Below are positions 26,116 to 33,671 of a stretch of 64,000 nt of DNA, one piece after another (the stretch's first letter is position 1; the number at the start of each line of letters is the position of its first letter). A program made the translations under genes and the position numbers. The notes beneath the pieces were generated by a model that worked only from the letters and a program-made list of their open reading frames with translations, did not search any database and was not told the origin of the DNA. The DNA lies in assembly GCA_965237765.1 (NCBI GenBank), contig OZ250157.1, positions 1,178,001-1,242,000 on the forward strand, read 5' to 3'. Origin of the DNA: WTGJ01 sp965237765. Lineage in GTDB: Bacteria; Chloroflexota; Anaerolineae; Aggregatilineales; Phototrophicaceae.

Positions 26116-26901
26116 TCAGAAGGCGAGCCAGCCTCCATCGACACAGAGGATCTCGCCAGCGACATAATCGGAAGCGGCCGAGGCCAGGAAGACGATGGGG
26201 CCTTTGAAGTCATCCGCTTCGCCCCAGCGGCCGGCGGGGATGCGGTCGCGGATGGCATCGTGGCGTTCGGGGTCGTCCTGCAAATCCTGCGTGAGATCGG
26301 TGCGGATGTAGCCGGGGGTAATGCCGTTGACCTGGACGCCCTGGGAGGCCCATTCGTTGGCGAAGGCCTTTATCAATTGGCCGATGCCGCCCTTGCTGGC
26401 CGCGTAAGAGGGCACGATGACGCCGCCCTGGAAGGTGAGCAAGGAGGCCATGAAGATGACTTTGCCGCGCCCGCGCTCGAGCATCTTCGCGCCAAATTCG
26501 CGGGCGATGATGAATTGCGAATTGAGGTTCACCTCCAGCACGCGGTCCCATTCGGCGTCCGGGTATTCGGCGGCGGGGGAACGGAAGACGGTGCCGTGGT
26601 TGCTGACGAGGATATCGACGGGTGGCGCTTCGGCCTGACATTGGCGGATGAAGGCATAGAGCGCGTCGCGGTCGCCCAGGTCGCATTGGTAGCCATAGAA
26701 TTGGCGGCCGGTGGCGCGCACCTCGCGCTCTACCTCGCTGCCGGGCAATTCCAGCTGCACGCTGACGCCGATGATATCCGCGCCCGCCTCCGCCAGGGCG
26801 ACGGCCATCGAGCGGCCCATGCCGCGGCGACAACCGGTAACCAGGGCCGTCTGACCATCCAGCCGAAACATATCCAGCACGCCATGCGCTGCATCACTCA
26901 T
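26116..26901 (-). CDS. KduD-like short-chain dehydrogenase
   Basis: 261-residue SDR: ALVTGCRRGMGRSMA (residues 19-33), SNHGTVFR, catalytic YAASKGG, and PGYIRTDLTQ, ending in the VDGGW.A/L signature. It most resembles 2-deoxy-D-gluconate 3-dehydrogenase/KduD-type enzymes acting on keto-deoxy sugar acids. It is last in the leftward operon (permeases, GntR regulator, alcohol dehydrogenase, SDR), 15 bases after the previous gene, with AAGGAGGATATACACG before its ATG. In the anhydrogalactose scheme it would be the 2,5-diketo-3-deoxygalactonate reductase; this is inferred from position and family. Confidence 0.85.
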   Translation of the reverse strand: MSDAAHGVLDMFRLDGQTALVTGCRRGMGRSMAVALAEAGADIIGVSVQLELPGSEVEREVRATGRQFYGYQCDLGDRDALYAFIRQCQAEAPPVDILVSNHGTVFRSPAAEYPDAEWDRVLEVNLNSQFIIAREFGAKMLERGRGKVIFMASLLTFQGGVIVPSYAASKGGIGQLIKAFANEWASQGVQVNGITPGYIRTDLTQDLQDDPERHDAIRDRIPAGRWGEADDFKGPIVFLASAASDYVAGEILCVDGGWLAF

Positions 26902-26916
26902 CGTGTATATCCTCCT

Positions 26917-27969
26917 TCAAATTTCCAACAGAATCTTGAGCTTGTCGCCGCCGCTTTCCAATTCGCGGAAGCTGGGCGCCAGCTCGCGCAAGGGGCGGGT
27001 TTCGCTAATCAGTGCGTCGAGCGGCAGCGCGCCCGCGGCGGCCAGGGCGATCGCTTCCTGGAAATCCTGGCGCTCGTAGACGCGGGCGCCGCGCATCCGC
27101 AACTCGCGCCAGAAAAAGCGGAAGAGATCCAGCGGCGCCGGTTGCCCATAGATAGCGACGACGACAGCCAGGCCGCGCGCGCGCAGCAGCTCGGTCATCA
27201 CAGCGGCGGCGGCCGGCGCGCCGCTCACCTCGAAGACGACATCGGCGCCGGCGCCTCTAGTACGCTCCATCGTCGCGGCAGGCAAATCTTGCTCCAGCGG
27301 GTTGATCGCATCGAAGCCCAACGAGCGCGCCAGCTCCAGGCGGAAGGGGTTGATTTCCGAGAGCAGGACCGACGCGCCCTTCTGGCGCGCGACGAGGGCG
27401 ACAAGAGCGCCGATGGGGCCGCCGCCGAGCACGACGACCTGCTGCCCGGGCGACACTTCCCCCAGGCGCACATCATGACAAGCGACGGCCAGCGGCTCCA
27501 GCAAAGCGCCATGGCGGAGCGAGAGACCGGCCGGCAAGGGGAAGACTGTCTGCGCGGGCACGTTCCAATGCGTCTGAAAGGCGCCGGGCGTATCGATGCC
27601 GAGGAAGCGCAATTCGTAGCAGATGTGCGCGAGGCCGGCTTGGCAGGCGGCGCATTGCCCGCACGAGGCGAGCGGCATCACGGTGACGGGCTGGCCGAGC
27701 GGCAAATCCGCGCGTTCTACGCCTGCGCCCAGCGCGGCGACCCGGCCGCTGCATTCGTGGCCCATGATCTGCGGGAAGCGGACGCGCGCGTCCATCGCCC
27801 CGTGGTAGATGTGCAAATCCGTGCCGCAGATGCCGCAATGAGAAACGCGGAGCTGAACCTCACTGGGGGCGGGCGGCGGTGTGCTCGCCGGGCCGATGCG
27901 GATGCGCCGCTGGCCCTCGTAATAGGCGGCGATGGGCGCCGCGGCGGCAGATGCTTCGGGCGCCGTCAT
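26917..27969 (-). CDS. zinc-dependent alcohol dehydrogenase (sugar-acid/threonine type)
   Basis: 350-residue medium-chain dehydrogenase. Catalytic-zinc ligands lie in HCGICGTD and GHECSGRV, structural-zinc cysteines in ASCGQCAACQAGLAHIC, and the Rossmann motif is VVLGGGPIGAL. It belongs to the threonine/sorbitol/L-galactonate dehydrogenase group. The start overlaps the 3' end of the GntR gene by 4 bases (ATGA). The expected role in this operon is 5-oxidation of 2-keto-3-deoxy-L-galactonate, the step before the SDR, but a galactonate or other polyol substrate is possible. Confidence 0.85.
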   Translation of the reverse strand: MTAPEASAAAAPIAAYYEGQRRIRIGPASTPPPAPSEVQLRVSHCGICGTDLHIYHGAMDARVRFPQIMGHECSGRVAALGAGVERADLPLGQPVTVMPLASCGQCAACQAGLAHICYELRFLGIDTPGAFQTHWNVPAQTVFPLPAGLSLRHGALLEPLAVACHDVRLGEVSPGQQVVVLGGGPIGALVALVARQKGASVLLSEINPFRLELARSLGFDAINPLEQDLPAATMERTRGAGADVVFEVSGAPAAAAVMTELLRARGLAVVVAIYGQPAPLDLFRFFWRELRMRGARVYERQDFQEAIALAAAGALPLDALISETRPLRELAPSFRELESGGDKLKILLEI

Positions 27970-28574
27970 TGGATGTTCACGGCAAGCGCAGCGTGGGCGG
28001 CGGGCAAATCCCCCGTGCGGATGGCGTTCAGGATATTCGCGTGCTCGTAGTAGCTATCCAGCAGATTCTCATGGCGGCCGTAATTCATTAACATGCGCAT
28101 CATGATGGGTTGCCAGATGGCGAAGAGGTCGCGGTCTTTGTGGCATTGGACGAGGGCCTGGTGGAAGCGCAAATCGTGCTCGACGAGGGCGGCTGTATCG
28201 CCATCTTCGCAGGCGCGCTGGATATCAACCAGGATCTCGGACAGGTGATTGAGGTCTTCCTCGCTGATGTGACCGAAGACGGTTTCGAGCACATAGGCTT
28301 CGATGGTGTGGCGCAATTCGACGAGCAAGGGGCGGACATCCTCGCTCAAATTCTGAGCGACGCGGGCGCCCTTATTCGGCTCATGGACGAGCAAGCCGTT
28401 CTGCGTGAGTTGGCGCAGGGCTTCGCGGATGGGGCCGCGCGAAACGCCAAAGCGCGCGGAGATTTCCGTTTCGCGCAGGGGTTCGCCGGGGCTGAGGCGC
28501 CCGGTCAGGAGATCGCGCCGCAGGCGGTGGGCGATTTGCTCCGGTAGGGTGCGGAAGATTTCTTTTTCAGGCAT
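27966..28574 (-). CDS. GntR-family transcriptional regulator, FCD (FadR) subfamily
   Basis: 202 residues. N-terminal winged helix with SPGEPLRETEISARFGVSRG then PIREALRQL, followed by an all-helical FCD effector domain containing EHDLRFHQALVQ and other metal/effector-type His residues. FCD regulators respond to small sugar acids or keto acids and bind TTGT..ACAA palindromes. The gene sits between the permeases and the dehydrogenases it probably controls. The palindrome ATTGTAGACAAT at 4681, 6953 and 41599, and its degenerate form at 30827, is the likely target. The start ATG at 28574 opens the HTH directly. Confidence 0.88.
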   Translation of the reverse strand: MPEKEIFRTLPEQIAHRLRRDLLTGRLSPGEPLRETEISARFGVSRGPIREALRQLTQNGLLVHEPNKGARVAQNLSEDVRPLLVELRHTIEAYVLETVFGHISEEDLNHLSEILVDIQRACEDGDTAALVEHDLRFHQALVQCHKDRDLFAIWQPIMMRMLMNYGRHENLLDSYYEHANILNAIRTGDLPAAHAALAVNIQ

Positions 28575-28609
28575 CGATTCTCCGTGTTCGCGGTGGCGTC
28601 TATGACGAC

Positions 28610-29755
28610 TCAGGATTTGTAGGGGTCGGCGGCGTCGCGCAGGCCATCGCCCAGGAAATTGAAGCAGAGCACTACGATGAAGACGGGTATGGCCGGCGCC
28701 AGCAACCAGGGGCTTTGTGCCAGCGCGCGGATCTTTTGCGCGTCCTGCAAGAGCACGCCCCAGCTCACTGCAGGCGGGCGGATGCCGATGCCGAGGAAGC
28801 TCAGCGAGGTCTCGGCGATGATCATTCCCGGCACGCCCAGGCTCAAAGAGACGATGAGGTAACTGGCGAAAGAGGGCAGCAGGTGACGGACGATGATCTT
28901 CATATCGCTCATGTTGGAGATGCGCGCGGCCATGACGAAATCCGCCTCGCGCAATTCCAGCAATTTGCCGCGCACCACGCGCGCCAATCCGGTCCAGCCG
29001 ATGATGGCGAGGATGGCCGAGATGGCGAAATAGTTGCGCGTTGAGGACCAGCGCGCCGGCAAGGCGGCCGCCAGCGCGATCCATAGCGGGATGCCGGGTA
29101 TGGAGATCAGGAATTCGATGAGGCGCTGGATCACCATGTCCACTATGCCGCCGAAATAGCCGGAAATGCCGCCGATCACGCAGCCCAGCACGAAGCTGAT
29201 CACGATGCCGAAGAGGCCGATGAAAAGCGAGATGCGCGCGGCGAAGATGATGCGCGAATAGAGGTCTCGCCCGAACTCGTCCGTGCCCAGCAAGAAGAGA
29301 TTGGCGCCCTCGTCCACGCCGAAGAGGTGGATATCGGACGGGATGAAGCCGAACAGTTCATAAGGCTCGCCGCGGGAGAAGAAGCGCAGCGGGTGGGCCT
29401 GCTCCTTATCTTCGGTATAGACGCGCTTGAGGGTGCTGCGGTCCAGCTCCTTCTTCATACCATAAACGAAGGGGACGATGTGGAAACGGCCTCCCTCATC
29501 GCGGAAGTGCAGCTGGTGGGGCGGGGCGAGTGGCTCCCCGGAGCGCCAGGAATAATCGGTTACGACGGCGAAGAATTCGGCGAAGATGGCGACGATATAG
29601 AAGAAGACGATGATGCCGCCGCCGAGGAGCGCCAGTTTGTGACGGCGGAATTTGCGCCACATCAACTGCCATTGCGAGGCGACGTAATAGCTGTCGTCGT
29701 ATGTTTTCCGCGGGCGGGCGGCGGCGGGGCGGCGCAGGCGCAACTGTCCGAGCAT
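28610..29755 (-). CDS. ABC transporter permease, OppC/DppC type
   Basis: 381-residue membrane protein. The N-terminal helix (LLGGGIIVFFYIVAIFAEFF) is followed by an unusually long extracytoplasmic loop (~residues 70-160), then five helices with the ATPase-contacting EAA loop (ELREADFVMAARISNMSDMK...HLLPS). The C-terminal GDGLRDAADP tail is typical of the family. It pairs with the DppB-like gene 22 bases upstream. The ATPases are at 2414-4646, and binding proteins are at 4912 and 33672. Confidence 0.88.
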   Translation of the reverse strand: MLGQLRLRRPAAARPRKTYDDSYYVASQWQLMWRKFRRHKLALLGGGIIVFFYIVAIFAEFFAVVTDYSWRSGEPLAPPHQLHFRDEGGRFHIVPFVYGMKKELDRSTLKRVYTEDKEQAHPLRFFSRGEPYELFGFIPSDIHLFGVDEGANLFLLGTDEFGRDLYSRIIFAARISLFIGLFGIVISFVLGCVIGGISGYFGGIVDMVIQRLIEFLISIPGIPLWIALAAALPARWSSTRNYFAISAILAIIGWTGLARVVRGKLLELREADFVMAARISNMSDMKIIVRHLLPSFASYLIVSLSLGVPGMIIAETSLSFLGIGIRPPAVSWGVLLQDAQKIRALAQSPWLLAPAIPVFIVVLCFNFLGDGLRDAADPYKS

Positions 29756-29777
29756 CGTGCGTTCCCCCCTTCCGCGC

Positions 29778-30773
29778 CTAAACGGCGGCGCGCTCCATAC
29801 GGATGCGCGGATCGACCAGGACGAGCAGGATATCGGAGATGGAAGTGCCGACGACGGTGAGCACGCTGAGGAACATCAACAGGGTGGCGGCCAGGAAAGT
29901 ATCCTGCGTGAGTTGGGCGCGAATCATCATCGGGCCGACGGTAGGCAGCTGCAAGACCATGGCCACGATGGCGCCGCCGGAAATCAACGAGGGGAAGAGC
30001 CAGGCAAAGCCAGTTACCAGCGGGTTGATGGCCAGGCGCACGGGGTATTTGAAGAGCAGGCGGATTTCGCCCACGCCTTTGCTGCGCGCTGTTACGACGT
30101 ATTGCTTGTTCAGCTCATCGAGGAGAGTGCCGCGCATGACGCGGATCATGCCGGCCGTGCCGCCCGTCCCCACCACGATGATCGGGATGGGCAGGTGCTT
30201 GATCATGTCCAGCAGCCTGGCGCCATTCCAGGGGGCGTCCAAATATTCTGGCGAGAAAAGGCCGGTCAAATTGGTTTGGAAATGAGCCAAGGCGACATAC
30301 ATGAGAATCAAAGCCAGCATGAAATTGGGTACGGCCAGGCCGACATAGCCCACGAAGGAGATGAGATAATCGGCGGCGGAATATTGATGCGTGGCCGAAT
30401 AGATGCCGATGGGAATGGCGACGGAATAGACGAAGGCCGCGCTCAATAGCGAAATGATGACGGTGAGGATGAGGCGCTCGCCGATGATATCGCGCACCGG
30501 TTCGTTGTAATCGAAGGAGAAGCCGAAATTGCCTTTCAGCACGGCCGTCACCCATTTGAAATAGCGCTGGTGCAGGGCGAGATCCAGCCCGTATTGGCGC
30601 TTGAGGTTCTCGATCATTTCCTCGCTGATCGTCTCGCCCGATTGCTCGAGGCGGGAGATGAGCGTGGAGAGGTAATCGCCCGGCGGCAACTGGATGACGA
30701 TGAAGATGACGACGGTCAACAGCGCGAGCAGGAAGACGGTATAGAGGAGGCGTTGGAACAGGTAGCGCAACAT
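29778..30773 (-). CDS. ABC transporter permease, OppB/DppB type
   Basis: 331 residues. The N-terminus MLRYLFQRLLYTVFLLALLT with QLPPGDY is typical of the family. Six helices follow, with the EAA loop at LNKQYVVTARSKGVGEIRLL...YPVR. It is first in the leftward operon, transcribed from the divergent region at 30774-30940, where TTGACA and TATGCT boxes are spaced 16 bases apart. It should form the pore with the DppC-like protein. Confidence 0.88.
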   Translation of the reverse strand: MLRYLFQRLLYTVFLLALLTVVIFIVIQLPPGDYLSTLISRLEQSGETISEEMIENLKRQYGLDLALHQRYFKWVTAVLKGNFGFSFDYNEPVRDIIGERLILTVIISLLSAAFVYSVAIPIGIYSATHQYSAADYLISFVGYVGLAVPNFMLALILMYVALAHFQTNLTGLFSPEYLDAPWNGARLLDMIKHLPIPIIVVGTGGTAGMIRVMRGTLLDELNKQYVVTARSKGVGEIRLLFKYPVRLAINPLVTGFAWLFPSLISGGAIVAMVLQLPTVGPMMIRAQLTQDTFLAATLLMFLSVLTVVGTSISDILLVLVDPRIRMERAAV

Positions 30774-30795
30774 GGGCGGCTCCGCTCGCTGCTAT

Positions 30796-30881
30796 TCTAG
30801 CATAACGTTCGGCGCGCAATTGTCAACTTGTGAATTGTAGACACGAATACACTTGACAATTCTGGCGGCGCGCGGTAGGCT
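30796..30881. promoter_or_regulatory. divergent promoter region with operator-like sites
   Basis: Leftward: -35 TTGACA (complement of 30821-30826), 16-base spacer, -10 TATGCT, serving the permease operon. Rightward: -35 TTGACA (30853-30858), 17-base spacer, TAGGCT (30876-30881), serving the aldehyde dehydrogenase operon. Between them CTTGTGAATTGTAGACA (30827-30843) matches the TTGTGAATTGTCTACAAT operator word except at two central bases and the end, and GACAATTC recurs at 30855. A single regulator could control both directions. Confidence 0.6.
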
Positions 30882-30940
30882 GCCAGTTGACTACAGTCGG
30901 CACACTAAAGTTGGCACGCTGAAGCGCGGAGGACCCCCGA

Positions 30941-32395
30941 ATGCCCAACGCGCAACTCCCCCATTATGAAATGCTCATCGGTGGTGATTGGCGGCCGGCC
31001 GAGGCCGGTGGCCGCATCGTCGTCGAGAATCCGGCGGATGAATCACCCATCGCCACCGTGCCCGCCGGGCAGGCGGCCGATGCGGAAGCCGCACTCGCCG
31101 CCGCGGCGGCCGCCCAACCTGCCTGGGCCGCCACCCCACCCATCGAGCGCGCCGCTTACCTCCAGGACCTCGCGGACGCCATCCTGCGCGAAACGGAGCC
31201 GCTGGCCCGCTCGCTCACCCGCGAACAGGGCAAGCCGCTCCATGAAGCGCGCGGCGAGGTGGGCGCGACGGCCAACTTCATCCGCTACGCGGCCGAGGCC
31301 GCCCGCCGCCTGCGCGGCGACATCTTCCCTTCCGATTTCCCGCAAGAGCAATTGTGGATCCAGCGCGTGCCTTATGGCGTCGTGGTGGGCCTGGTGGCCT
31401 GGAATTTCCCGCTGGCGTTGGCCGGGCGCAAGAGCGGGCCGGCCCTCGTTACCGGCAATACGCTCGTCCTGCTCACGCATTGTGATACGCCGCTGACGGT
31501 GCTGGAATTCGGCAAGCTGGTGCAAGAAGTGGGTATCCCGCCCGGCGTCATCAACCTGGTAACCGGCCGCGGCCGCGAAATCGGCGAGGCCCTCGTCCGC
31601 AGCCCACGCGCCGATATGGTCACGCTCACCGGTAGCGTGCGCGCCGGGCGCGAAGTCTACGCCGCCGCCGCCCACAACATCACGCCGATCCGCCTCGAGC
31701 TCGGTGGCAAGGCGCCTTTCATCATCCTCGAGGACGCCGACCTCGACCAGGCGGCTGAGGCGGCCGTTACGGCCCGCTTCGCCAATTGCGGCCAGGTCTG
31801 CACCTGCAACGAGCGCATGTACGTCCACGCCGATATTTACGAAGATTTCATGGATGGCTTCGTGGGTCGCGTCGAGCAGCTGCGCGTGGGCGACCCCTTC
31901 ACGGATGTCCAGCTGGGGCCGAAAGTGAACCGCCCCGAGGTGGAAAAATTGGAGCGCCTGGTGAATGGCGCGCTGGCAGGGGGCGCGAGAGTGGTCACTG
32001 GCGGGCGGCGCCTGCGGGAAGGCGATTTCGCGCGCGGGCACTGGTTCGAGCCCACCGTGCTCACCCACACGCGACCGGAAATGGCCATCATGCGCGAGGA
32101 GATTTTCGGGCCGATCGTGCCGGTCGTGCGGGTGGGCAGCTTCGAGGAAGCGCTCACCCTGGCCAACGATAGCGATTATGGCCTCTCCGCTTACCTCTAT
32201 ACCGGCGACCTGCGGCGGGTGATGCGCGCGGTAGATGAGCTGCATTTCGGCGAGATCTACGTCAACCGCGGCATCGGCGAGCTGGTGCAGGGCTTCCACC
32301 ATGGCTACCGCCGCAGCGGCCTCGGCGGCGAAGATGGCGTCTATGGCCTGGATGGCTATTTGCAAAAGAAGACGCTCTACGTGAACTATGGCTGA
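30941..32395 (+). CDS. aldehyde dehydrogenase, AldA/anhydrogalactose-dehydrogenase-like
   Basis: 484-residue NAD(P)-dependent ALDH: LELGGKAPF with general-base Glu253, catalytic Cys287 in GQVCTCNERMYV, and C-terminal QGFHHGYRRSGLGG, all close to E. coli lactaldehyde dehydrogenase AldA. The 3,6-anhydro-L-galactose dehydrogenases of agarolytic bacteria are ALDH-superfamily enzymes often annotated as lactaldehyde dehydrogenases. The gene directly overlaps an enolase-superfamily gene, as expected if it makes anhydrogalactonate for that enzyme. Lactaldehyde oxidation in fucose breakdown is the main alternative. GGAGG precedes the ATG. Confidence 0.88.
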   Translation: MPNAQLPHYEMLIGGDWRPAEAGGRIVVENPADESPIATVPAGQAADAEAALAAAAAAQPAWAATPPIERAAYLQDLADAILRETEPLARSLTREQGKPLHEARGEVGATANFIRYAAEAARRLRGDIFPSDFPQEQLWIQRVPYGVVVGLVAWNFPLALAGRKSGPALVTGNTLVLLTHCDTPLTVLEFGKLVQEVGIPPGVINLVTGRGREIGEALVRSPRADMVTLTGSVRAGREVYAAAAHNITPIRLELGGKAPFIILEDADLDQAAEAAVTARFANCGQVCTCNERMYVHADIYEDFMDGFVGRVEQLRVGDPFTDVQLGPKVNRPEVEKLERLVNGALAGGARVVTGGRRLREGDFARGHWFEPTVLTHTRPEMAIMREEIFGPIVPVVRVGSFEEALTLANDSDYGLSAYLYTGDLRRVMRAVDELHFGEIYVNRGIGELVQGFHHGYRRSGLGGEDGVYGLDGYLQKKTLYVNYG

Positions 32396-33563
32396 CGGGC
32401 AACTGAACCACGGCGCGCCAGAAGCGTCCGACGCCTCTGCGTCGGCCATCACCTCTGTCGAGACGCGCCACTTTCGCCTGCCGCTCCCGCAGCCGATGAC
32501 CGACGCCACGCACGGCGTGATGACGCATTTCGAGGTCGTCATGGTCATCCTGGAGGCGGGCGAGCAGCAGGGCATCGGCTATACCTACACCATCGGACTG
32601 GGGGGGGAAGCGCTGCGTGCGCTCATCGACGACGCACTGACGCCCATCTTGCTGGGGGGAGACGCCGGCCGCGGCGCGCAAATCTGGGAGCAGCTCTGGT
32701 GGCGCAGCCACTATATCGGCCGCGGCGGCCTGGCTTCCTTCGCCATCGCCGCTGTCGATATTGCACTCTGGGATTGGCGCGCCCGCCGGGCCAACGAAGC
32801 GCTCTGGCGTTACCTCGGCGGCGCTCATGGCCGCGCGCGGGCCTACGCCGGCGGCATCGACCTGCAGCTGAGCACCGAGGGATTGCTCGAACAGACGCAG
32901 GAGAACCTGGAGCGCGGCTTTCGGGCCATCAAGATCAAGGTGGGCCGCGAGCGGCTGCGCGAAGATATCGCCCGTGTCGCCGCCGTGCGCGAGCTGATCG
33001 GCCCTGATATCCCGCTGATGGCCGACGCCAATATGCGCTGGACGGTGGAACAGGCCTGCCGCGCCGCGAGCGCCCTGCGCGAATTCGAGCTGACCTGGCT
33101 GGAAGAGCCGACGATACCGGACGATTACCGCGGCCATGCGCGGATTGCCCGCGAAGGCGTGCCGATCGCCACTGGCGAGAATCTGCATACGCTCTACGAA
33201 TTCCGCCACATGCTAGAATGGGGCGATATTGCTTTCCCCGAGCCGGACGTGTGCAACATCGGCGGGATCACGAATTGGATGCGCGTGGCAGGGCTGGCGC
33301 AGGCGCGCAACCTGCCGGTTACCTCGCATGGCGTGCACGAGCTCCACCTCTCGTTATTGGCAGCAATTCCGAACGCCAGCTTCTTGGAGGTACACAGCTT
33401 CGGGCTGGAGCGCTTCATGCACAATCCGCCGGCGCTCGTCGACGGCTGGATGCGAGCGAGCGACGCGCCCGGCCACGGCGTCAAATTCGATTGGGCGGCG
33501 CTGGCCGAAGCCGAGAAAGAAGCGCGCCGCCGCGTTTACCCCGCCGCGGCCGCTGCTACCTGA
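32388..33563 (+). CDS. enolase-superfamily (mandelate racemase group) sugar-acid enzyme
   Basis: 391 residues. The capping domain (from ITSVETRHFRLPL) is followed by a barrel with KxK bases K182/K184 (AIKIKVG), metal ligands D213 (MADANMRW), E239 (WLEEP) and E264 (ATGEN), and H314 (TSHGVHE). It is a candidate 3,6-anhydro-L-galactonate cycloisomerase; galactarate/fuconate dehydratase activity is the alternative. It overlaps the aldehyde dehydrogenase by 8 bases. The first ~20 residues (MADGQLNHGAPEASDASASA) are an extension over relatives and are encoded by DNA with a perfect 7-bp hairpin (CCGACGC 32428-32434 / GCGTCGG 32439-32445). Confidence 0.87.
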   Translation: MADGQLNHGAPEASDASASAITSVETRHFRLPLPQPMTDATHGVMTHFEVVMVILEAGEQQGIGYTYTIGLGGEALRALIDDALTPILLGGDAGRGAQIWEQLWWRSHYIGRGGLASFAIAAVDIALWDWRARRANEALWRYLGGAHGRARAYAGGIDLQLSTEGLLEQTQENLERGFRAIKIKVGRERLREDIARVAAVRELIGPDIPLMADANMRWTVEQACRAASALREFELTWLEEPTIPDDYRGHARIAREGVPIATGENLHTLYEFRHMLEWGDIAFPEPDVCNIGGITNWMRVAGLAQARNLPVTSHGVHELHLSLLAAIPNASFLEVHSFGLERFMHNPPALVDGWMRASDAPGHGVKFDWAALAEAEKEARRRVYPAAAAAT

Positions 33564-33671
33564 CCCGGACGCCACGAACGAGAAAGGGGGCACGCAATCC
33601 ATCCATCACCCGGCCGGCCGCCACACGTTGGCGGCAACCATGTACGAATCGTCCGAATTTGGGAGGAAAAA

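Noticed and set aside
25993..28050. A 685-codon plus-strand open frame
   Set aside because: It is antisense to the SDR and alcohol dehydrogenase genes, both with full catalytic motifs; it has no ribosome-binding site or recognisable domain.
31043..32575. A 510-codon minus-strand open frame
   Set aside because: It is the shadow of the aldehyde dehydrogenase gene, which has all active-site residues.
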